Origin: HXMU1420-2 sp040830545
GTDB lineage: Bacteria; Pseudomonadota; Alphaproteobacteria; Rhodobacterales; Rhodobacteraceae
Length of the DNA: 12,780 nt
NCBI GenBank assembly: GCA_040830545.1
Contig: JBFOMB010000201.1
Coordinates: 1 to 12,780, forward strand
Direction: 5' to 3'
The translations under genes were made by a program, and so were the position numbers. How positions within the stretch are numbered: the stretch's first letter is position 1; the number at the start of each line of letters is the position of its first letter. Below the pieces are notes generated by a model. That model searched no databases and was not told where the DNA came from. It was given only the letters and a program-made list of their open reading frames with translations. Shown here one piece after another: positions 6,398-10,987 of this stretch.

Positions 6398-6619
6398 ATG
6401 GCCGACATTTCCGTATCCGCCCCGCTGTCCCACGGTTTCTTCCACCGCATCGCAGACGCGCTGCTGGCTGTAGGCAAGGCCATGATGGCCATGTCCGCCG
6501 CCAACGAACGCATCCGCAAGGTCGAGTTGCTGAACGCGATGAGCGACGAAGAGCTGGCCACCCGTGGCATCCGCCGCGAAGACATCGCGCGCCACGTCTT
6601 TGCAGACTGCATGATCTGA
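6398..6619 (+). CDS. Small DUF1127 (YjiS-like) protein
   Basis: The 73-residue protein has a variable N-terminus and a C-terminal DUF1127 motif at about residues 37-66: NERIRKVELLNAMSDEELAT followed by RGIRREDIARHVF. The ...LSDEEL..-GI-R-DI.. pattern is diagnostic of the family. The start is supported by AGAGG seven bases upstream. The gene stands alone between an upstream inverted repeat and a downstream pair of palindromes, so it is probably monocistronic. DUF1127 proteins are arginine-rich and abundant in alphaproteobacteria. Some have been linked to RNA turnover and small-RNA maturation, others to phosphate or carbon metabolism. What this one does is not known. It has one cysteine near its C-terminus and no membrane segment or signal peptide. 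Confidence 0.87.
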   Translation: MADISVSAPLSHGFFHRIADALLAVGKAMMAMSAANERIRKVELLNAMSDEELATRGIRREDIARHVFADCMI

Positions 6620-6636
6620 CCTCGCCGTCAGGCCCC

Positions 6637-6679
6637 CAAAATTCGTCAACGAATTTTGTGCAATTTGTCGACAAATTGC
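6637..6679. terminator. Two adjacent AT-rich palindromes, likely bidirectional terminator or repeat element
   Basis: CAAAATTCG (6637-6645) and CGAATTTTG (6650-6658) form a 9-bp stem with a TCAA loop. It is followed at once by GCAATTTGTC-GACAAATTGC (6660-6679), a perfect 20-bp palindrome, and then TTT. The two units have similar cores (TTCGTCAACGAA and TTTGTCGACAAA), as if derived from one motif. They lie 17 bases after the DUF1127 stop. The first stem ends in a T-rich arm, which fits a terminator. The second has no loop and looks more like a protein-binding palindrome or a second terminator in cruciform form. Confidence 0.5.
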
Positions 6680-6735
6680 TTTGCCCCTGCGCTCAGGCGA
6701 TTCCCCATTGCCTTTGCGCGGCTTCCTGCCTTAGC

Positions 6736-6763
6736 TGGCCCTCAGTTTCTGATTGGAGGGCCA
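6736..6763 (+). promoter_or_regulatory. Hairpin that hides the Shine-Dalgarno of the PHP gene
   Basis: TGGCCCTC (6736-6743) and GAGGGCCA (6756-6763) form a perfect, GC-rich 8-bp stem with a 12-base loop. The right arm contains most of the Shine-Dalgarno GGAGGG (6755-6760) and ends two bases before the ATG at 6765. When folded, the ribosome site would be fully paired. This suggests control of translation by structure, for example by temperature, a ligand or an antisense RNA. No experiment is implied. Confidence 0.42.
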
Positions 6764-6764
6764 C

Positions 6765-7727
6765 ATGTCCGAAGCCATGTTCTCTGCTCCCGGCCGTTTC
6801 TGGCGGGGAAATCTGCACACGCATTCCAACCTGTCTGACGGCGTCTTGGACCCCGAAGAGGTCTGCCGCCGGTACAAGGCCGAGGGTTATGACTTCATCG
6901 CCCTGACCGACCACCTGATCGGGGCTTACGGCTATCCGATTGCGGACACCAAGCCATTTCGCGACAACCAGTTCACGACGATCATCGGCGCGGAACTGCA
7001 TTCCGGCGCGATGCAGAATGGCGAGTTGTGGCACATTCTGGCGGTTGGCCTGCCCGAAACGTTCGAGCCGTCCAACTCCCCCCATTTCCTGCCCATCGCC
7101 GATCAGGAAACCGGCCCAGAAATCGCCGCCCGTGCCCGGGCCGCCGGGGCCTATGTCGCCATCGCCCATCCCGAATGGTCGCAGATGACCACCGAGGACG
7201 CCCGCAGCATCGAGGCCGCCCATGCGGTCGAAATCTACAACCACGGCTGCGCCACCGGCTGCGACCGTGCGCACGGGTTCTACACGCTGGACCAGTTGCT
7301 GACCGAAGGCCGCCGCCTGAACCTGTGTGCCACCGACGATGCGCATTTTTCGGAACCCGACCATTTCGGCGGCTGGGTGATGGTGAAGGCCGAGGCTAAC
7401 GATCCCGAGTCGCTGCTGGAGGCCCTGAAGGCCGGACACAGCTATGCCTCAACCGGGCCCGATTTCCACGGCGTGACCTACGAAGACCGCTATGTCACGG
7501 TCGAAAGCTCTGCCGTAGCGTCGGTTGTTGTGGTCGGTCAGGGATCAGCCTCTGCTGCCGTGCATGGCGAAAGCCTGACCCGGACCCGCGTGAACATCGA
7601 CCGGTTGGCGAATTCACCATGGCTGCGCGTGTCGATCATCGACCGGGCAGGCAAACGCGCTTGGCTGAACCCGCATTGGCGCGAGGATAAGGTGTTCCGA
7701 CCCTCTTCGCCGCACGATCTGGAGTGA
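6765..7727 (+). CDS. PHP-domain metallohydrolase (predicted phosphoesterase)
   Basis: This encodes 320 residues with a full set of PHP metal-binding motifs: N-L-H18-T-H20-S with D25, L-T-D49-H50, G-A-E77-L-H79, A-H135-P-E-W, and a late D191-D192-A-H194. These bind a cluster of two or three metal ions in histidinol phosphatase and polymerase-type PHP proteins. After the catalytic domain (to about residue 235) comes a beta-rich tail (about 240-315) as in CehA-type members. The ATG at 6765 is preferred over an upstream TTG at 6753 because GGAGGG lies five bases before it. The following gene overlaps by one base, so the two form an operon. Substrate: probably a phosphoester or similar small molecule, not predictable further. 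There is no signal peptide, so it is cytoplasmic. Confidence 0.92.
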   Translation: MSEAMFSAPGRFWRGNLHTHSNLSDGVLDPEEVCRRYKAEGYDFIALTDHLIGAYGYPIADTKPFRDNQFTTIIGAELHSGAMQNGELWHILAVGLPETFEPSNSPHFLPIADQETGPEIAARARAAGAYVAIAHPEWSQMTTEDARSIEAAHAVEIYNHGCATGCDRAHGFYTLDQLLTEGRRLNLCATDDAHFSEPDHFGGWVMVKAEANDPESLLEALKAGHSYASTGPDFHGVTYEDRYVTVESSAVASVVVVGQGSASAAVHGESLTRTRVNIDRLANSPWLRVSIIDRAGKRAWLNPHWREDKVFRPSSPHDLE

Positions 7728-8065
7728 TGGGACCAGAAACGCGTCTAGCGACCTATGGCACGCTCGCCCCGGGACAGGTCAACGCGCATGTGCTGGCCCC
7801 GCTGAACGGTCAGTGGAGCACCGGTGTGGTGCGCGGTGAATTGGTCGAAGAAGGCTGGGGGGCAGCGCATGGCTGCCCCGGTATCGTTCTGACGGGGAAC
7901 GGACAGGTGGACGTGCACCTGTTCACCTCCACCGACCTGCCGCAGTATTGGGACCGGCTGGATACGTTCGAAGGCCCCGGTTATCGCCGGGTGCCTGTGT
8001 CGGTGGAGACCGCCGATGGAACGGTAGAGGCGTTTATTTACGAGGTGCTGGCGGCGTCGCCCTAG
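7727..8065 (+). CDS. Gamma-glutamylcyclotransferase-like (AIG2/GGCT fold) protein
   Basis: The 112-residue protein has the family's N-terminal Y10-G-T-L13 substrate-binding loop (ATYGTLAPGQVN) and the catalytic glutamate in FE82GPGYRR. These two motifs define the gamma-glutamylcyclotransferase fold, whose members release 5-oxoproline from gamma-glutamyl amines or peptides. The ATG at 7727 overlaps the stop of the PHP gene (TGATG). A GTG three bases upstream is a possible alternative start. A GGAG lies just before it. Coupling to a PHP hydrolase suggests a two-step metabolite-repair or degradation role, but no pathway is evident. Many family members are uncharacterised, so the exact activity is uncertain. 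Confidence 0.85.
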   Translation: MGPETRLATYGTLAPGQVNAHVLAPLNGQWSTGVVRGELVEEGWGAAHGCPGIVLTGNGQVDVHLFTSTDLPQYWDRLDTFEGPGYRRVPVSVETADGTVEAFIYEVLAASP

Positions 8066-8256
8066 TTCGAAGGAGGCATGTGCGACCAGGGCACATCAAC
8101 GTGCGGCGGCGCGGCAATCCCACCTTTCAGGGTTTCAAATGATGCCAGCCGGGTCCGCACCGCTTGGCCGTATCGCAGCTTGATCAACCAAACTGCCGTG
8201 GGTCGGCCCTCTTTGGCGTTTGCACTAAGAACGCCTGCCAGTCGATGGATGCGCAT
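8062..8256 (-). CDS. Possible small hypothetical protein on the reverse strand
   Basis: A reverse frame of 64 residues runs from an ATG at 8256 (a CAGGG element lies a few bases upstream) to a TAG at 8064-8062. That stop shares bases with the stop of the GGCT-like gene on the other strand. With a TTG at 8328 it would have 88 residues, and the frame is open back to 8358. Codon choice looks coding-like (AAG, CTG, ATC and GGC are frequent) and the product is not low-complexity: it includes VWLIKLRYGQAVRTRLASF and ends HVDVPWSHMPPSN. I do not recognise it. It could be a small gene, the tail of a decayed gene, or chance. Confidence 0.27.
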   Translation of the reverse strand: MRIHRLAGVLSANAKEGRPTAVWLIKLRYGQAVRTRLASFETLKGGIAAPPHVDVPWSHMPPSN

Positions 8257-8438
8257 TGCCCTGCGATTTTCCAATTGAACCGGCACGATAATCCAAACCT
8301 TGTCCTGCGAACCAGAAACCGGGACCAATCTCGAATGATGGGTTGCGTCTGTAAATCAAATTGCAAGGGCCCTGTCCCCTCTGACATACATGCACGCGGA
8401 CCGGGGTTCACTCGGCCACCTGTAACAGTCGAGCTTCC
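8066..8438. other. 373-bp region without a clear gene, upstream of benE
   Basis: Apart from the doubtful reverse frame, this stretch holds no gene with convincing family features. The last 80 bases carry TTGCAA (8361-8366) with CATAC-type bases about 17-18 bases later (8384-8390), a weak possible promoter for benE. GGGCCC (8367-8372) is a short palindrome. The benE ATG has only a weak CGAG-type ribosome site. A rightward ATG at 8078 follows AGGAGG, but with a one-base gap, which is too close for initiation. Confidence 0.5.
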
Positions 8439-9617
8439 ATGACCCGCGATCTGTCCCTTCCGGCTATCTACATGGGCCTGCTGGCCGCCTTTGTCGGCTA
8501 TGCCGCGTCCTTTGCCATCGTGCTGGCCGGGATCACGGCCATGGGGGCCACCGGCGCGCAGGCGGCAACCGGGTTGTTCTTTGCCACCATCGGCATGGGG
8601 CTTTGCAGCATCTGGCTGCCAGCCGTGACACGCATCCCGGCGGCTGTCGCATGGTCCACCCCCGGCGCGGCGTTTCTGGCCGCGACCAGCGCCCTGCCCG
8701 GCGGGTTTGGCGAAGCGGTCGGCGCAATGATCCTGTGCGCCGGGCTGATCCTGTTGACCGGATTTGTCCCGGCGCTGGGTCGGGTCGTGTCCGCCATACC
8801 AAAGCCCATTGCCAACGCGTTGCTGGCCGGTGTCTTGCTGAAACTGTGCCTTGCGCCTGCTTTGGCCCTGGGCACGATCCCTTTGCTGGTCTTGCCGGTC
8901 ATGATCGCCTGGCTGGCTGGGCTGATCTGGAACCGCCTCGCCGCCATGCCCTTGGCGGTCATCACCTTTGTCGCCGTCCTGTTTTTTGTCGTCGACCCAT
9001 CCGGCGCGGCGCAGGACAACACAGCACTGCTGCCCGCCTTCACCCCGGTTGCCCCGATCTTCACCCTGCAATCTTTCGTCTCGATTGCCCTGCCGCTCTA
9101 CCTCGTGACCATGGCAGGCCAGAACATCCCCGGCTTTGCCGTGCTGGAACTGAACGGCTACGCCGTCGACCGCCAACCGCTGATCCGCAAGACCGGGCTG
9201 GTCAGCCTGGTCATCGCCCCCTTTGGCGCGATCCCTGTGAACATGTCGGCTATCACCGCCGCCATGATGGCAGGCGAAGACGCCGGGCGCGCGCCCGAGG
9301 CCCGGTATTGGGCCGCGATCACGTCAGGTGTCGCTTATGTGCTGCTGGCCTTTGCCGCAGCCATCGTGACGACCCTGGCCAGCCTCGCCCCTGCCGCCCT
9401 GATCACCGCTGTCGCGGGGCTGGCCCTGATCCCGGCACTGGTCAACTCGCTGGCCGCCGCCTTCAACACCAAGGATCAGGTAGAGGCCCCCGCCCTGACC
9501 TTCCTCATCGCTGCCAGCGGCATGACACTGTTCGGGATCAGCGGCGCCTTCTGGGGCATCGTTGTCGGCGCGGTCGTCTGGGTCGCCAAGGCTTGGGCCG
9601 CGTCACGAAACACCTGA
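8439..9617 (+). CDS. benE: BenE-family permease (benzoate/proton symporter family)
   Basis: This encodes 392 residues with about eleven or twelve hydrophobic helices. The family signature is clear around residues 222-280: MAGQNIPGFAVLELNGY, then KTGLVSLVIAPFGAIPVN followed by MSAITAAMMAGEDAG. Length matches BenE (about 390-400). BenE proteins import benzoate with protons, but many homologues sit in genomes without benzoate genes and have unknown substrates. No aromatic-ring degradation gene is next to it here, so the substrate is uncertain. It appears to be a single-gene unit: upstream is a gene-poor gap, downstream two hairpins and a convergent gene. Its last 69 bases are duplicated at 10833-10901. 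Confidence 0.9.
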   Translation: MTRDLSLPAIYMGLLAAFVGYAASFAIVLAGITAMGATGAQAATGLFFATIGMGLCSIWLPAVTRIPAAVAWSTPGAAFLAATSALPGGFGEAVGAMILCAGLILLTGFVPALGRVVSAIPKPIANALLAGVLLKLCLAPALALGTIPLLVLPVMIAWLAGLIWNRLAAMPLAVITFVAVLFFVVDPSGAAQDNTALLPAFTPVAPIFTLQSFVSIALPLYLVTMAGQNIPGFAVLELNGYAVDRQPLIRKTGLVSLVIAPFGAIPVNMSAITAAMMAGEDAGRAPEARYWAAITSGVAYVLLAFAAAIVTTLASLAPAALITAVAGLALIPALVNSLAAAFNTKDQVEAPALTFLIAASGMTLFGISGAFWGIVVGAVVWVAKAWAASRNT

Positions 9618-9689
9618 CATGAATAAGCCCCGGGCATGCACACGGGGCATTCGATTTGCGGTGTGAGATCCCGGATCAGGTCCGGGATC
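9549..9689 (+). repeat. Left copy of a 141-bp direct repeat (benE 3' end plus downstream hairpins)
   Basis: This stretch aligns without gaps to 10833-10973, with 13 mismatches by hand count (about 91% identity). It covers the last 69 bases of benE including the stop, then 72 bases with two hairpins. Homology stops sharply on both sides: upstream inside benE and downstream exactly at the end of the GATCCCGGA/TCCGGGATC palindrome. Confidence 0.85.
9627..9689. terminator. Two hairpins between benE and the convergent immunity-like gene
   Basis: GCCCCG (9627-9632) pairs with CGGGGC (9643-9648), ten bases after the benE stop. GATCCCGGA (9667-9675) pairs with TCCGGGATC (9681-9689) around the loop TCAGG. 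They lie between two convergent genes and could stop both transcripts. The second is a 23-bp palindromic unit of a type common between genes in alphaproteobacteria, and it recurs at 10951-10973. T-runs are weak, so termination may depend on structure alone. Confidence 0.5.
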
Positions 9690-9702
9690 ACGGCCATGTC
9701 TA

Positions 9703-10524
9703 TCAATGAATTGGAGTTCGATAATCCGGGTCCAGCGGGTAGATGGATTCGTAGGCCAGATATGCCTCGGGACGCTTCGGGTCGGTCGGGATGTCCAGCG
9801 TGGTTTCCAGCAGGCCCGAGATGTCGTGTGCCTTCAGGTGTTGAAACAGATCTGCGTTGAGGATCGGGTATTTTTCCATCCGGTTAAAAAGAAAAATCGG
9901 CAGCTCCAGTGCCGTCTTCTGGATGTCGGGGCGTTGGCAGAACGCAGTCCACGTGTCCGCATCAACCAGAGTCCTGTTTTGCCCCTGTGGGCGAATTCGG
10001 GGCCTTTGAAGCGGACCGTCAAAGTACAGGCACCGACGCACCAACACCTTGAACAGTGGCATTTTTGCCGGTTTACCGCTGTCCATCCCGACAAAGGTGA
10101 CCGGTGCAAAGTAGCAGAACCCGGGCGCAAACTCTGCGATCAGGTCCCGAACACGCTCGCTGACCACCAGTTCATCCCAGGCAAACATGTCCGGGATCAG
10201 GTCCTCGGCCTCGCTTCTGAACAGGTAGCCATAGTAGTACTCACTGACCAAAGCCTCATCCATGGTGACCTGTCCGAAATACCAGTGGTCGTCCTTGCTC
10301 CAGGGCCCCAGAGGCAGAGGCTCCCAGCGTGCACCGGTCTCGGTGTCGACCACCTTCGCCTCATGGCTAGGCGGAAACCGGAGCAGTCGACGCTTCTTTC
10401 CGATCAGCTCTTTGTCCAATCGGTGCAACAGGCCGACCGACGCAGCCATCCCATAGAGTGGGGCCTGGACGCGAATATTGTGTTCGATGAGATCAGAGGC
10501 GTTTTGGGGGGCAGTATCTGTCAT
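9703..10524 (-). CDS. Imm11/DUF1629-like protein, possible orphan immunity protein
   Basis: The predicted protein has 273 residues from an ATG at 10524, which has GGAA eight bases upstream. A GTG at 10554 would add ten residues. There is no signal peptide or membrane segment. The middle (about residues 110-170) reads DMFAWDELVVSERVRDLI, then PGFCYFAPVTFVG and MPLFKVLVRRCLYFDG. This pattern of an acidic-aromatic patch, LVVSE-R-R-LI and a following P-V strand resembles the Imm11 (DUF1629) immunity family of polymorphic toxin systems. The match is from memory of the family and is moderate. The segment has lower GC than its neighbours, is flanked by the 141-bp direct repeats, and has no toxin or secretion gene nearby. 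Those facts fit a recently gained orphan immunity gene. The gene itself is convincing; the function is tentative. Confidence 0.72.
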   Translation of the reverse strand: MTDTAPQNASDLIEHNIRVQAPLYGMAASVGLLHRLDKELIGKKRRLLRFPPSHEAKVVDTETGARWEPLPLGPWSKDDHWYFGQVTMDEALVSEYYYGYLFRSEAEDLIPDMFAWDELVVSERVRDLIAEFAPGFCYFAPVTFVGMDSGKPAKMPLFKVLVRRCLYFDGPLQRPRIRPQGQNRTLVDADTWTAFCQRPDIQKTALELPIFLFNRMEKYPILNADLFQHLKAHDISGLLETTLDIPTDPKRPEAYLAYESIYPLDPDYRTPIH

Positions 10525-10832
10525 CGCACATGTTCCATTGGTCGTTTCTGTCACAGCCGATCCAGATCGGTTGTTTTTTCGGTTCAGAATTCCTCAGGTT
10601 GCTGAGGGAAGTCATCCTGACAGCAAAGTCCAAGAACCGGGTTCTTTCGCCCTCAAACCCTCTGACGCTCGCACTGGATACACTCTCATTTTTCTGCAAA
10701 CGCCATTTTGACGCCAAATAGAGGCAAGATATGGCGTTCCGCAGGCACCGGCAATAGGTGATGTTTTTCAAAATGTTGCAGCCTTATTAAGAATTTCGCC
10801 GTGTCTTGGAGAGGTCTAATTCTCTCCTTTGG
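10525..10832. other. AT-richer gap upstream of the immunity-like gene, no clear gene
   Basis: About 300 bases with more A and T than either side and several short inverted repeats. CCTCAG-GTTG-CTGAGG (10592-10607) is a perfect hairpin. AAGAACC-G-GGTTCTT (10632-10646) is a near-perfect palindrome. AACGCCAT (10699-10706) and ATGGCGTT (10731-10738) form an inverted pair. GGAGAG (10808-10813) with CTCTCC (10822-10827) before TTT looks terminator-like for rightward transcripts. A 92-residue reverse frame here has no recognisable family and overlaps the immunity-like gene, so I do not call it. The region probably holds the promoter of that gene. Confidence 0.55.
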
Positions 10833-10901
10833 TTCTGGGGCATCGTGGTCGGCGCGATCATCTGGATTGCCAAGTCATGAGCCGCGTCACGAAACACCTG
10901 A
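10833..10901 (+). pseudogene. Remnant of a benE 3' end with a premature stop
   Basis: The reading frame of benE continues here as FWGIVVGAIIWIAKS and then a TGA at 10878-10880 where intact benE has TGG. The normal stop position is 10899-10901. Compared with the intact gene, three valines have become isoleucine and Ala-Trp has become Ser-stop. The conservative changes suggest it came from a diverged benE homologue under selection before it was truncated. There is no benE-like sequence before 10833. Confidence 0.8.
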
Positions 10902-10905
10902 CATG

Positions 10906-10931
10906 AAAAAACCCCGGGCATGCACCCGGGG
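10906..10931 (-). terminator. Intrinsic terminator of gcvP
   Basis: Read on the reverse strand, CCCCGGG (from 10931) pairs with CCCGGGG (to 10912) in a 7-bp GC-only stem with a 6-base loop, followed by six T (10911-10906). This is a textbook Rho-independent terminator about 57 bases after the gcvP stop. The left repeat copy lacks the T-run (AATAAG instead of AAAAAA). Confidence 0.82.
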
Positions 10932-10987
10932 CATTCGATTTGCGGTTAGAGATCCCGGATCAGGTCCGGGATCGCGTCGCAGCCAAC

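Larger units (their letters stand above)
10833..10973 (+). repeat. Right copy of the 141-bp direct repeat
   Basis: This matches 9549-9689 over its whole length without gaps. The 26 bases from 10881, which span the ancestral benE stop, are identical in both copies. The copy ends at the palindrome GATCCCGGA-TCAGG-TCCGGGATC (10951-10973), 14 bases before the gcvP stop. The segment between the two copies is 1143 bp and carries the immunity-like gene. Confidence 0.85.

Noticed and set aside
8078..8278. A 66-residue forward frame after AGGAGG
   Set aside because: The gap between AGGAGG and ATG is one base, too short for initiation, and the product shows no family signal.
8603..9622. A 339-residue forward frame inside benE in another phase
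   Set aside because: It is a shadow of the BenE coding sequence, with an Arg/Gly/His-rich product and no hydrophobic pattern.
10180..10203. Sequence similar to the GATCCCGGA palindrome inside the immunity-like gene
   Set aside because: It encodes DLIPDM within a conserved-looking stretch and lacks the second palindrome arm, so it is ordinary coding sequence.
10493..10771. A 92-residue reverse frame upstream of the immunity-like gene
   Set aside because: It overlaps that gene's start in another phase, is rich in rare-type residues for this genome, and has no recognisable motif.
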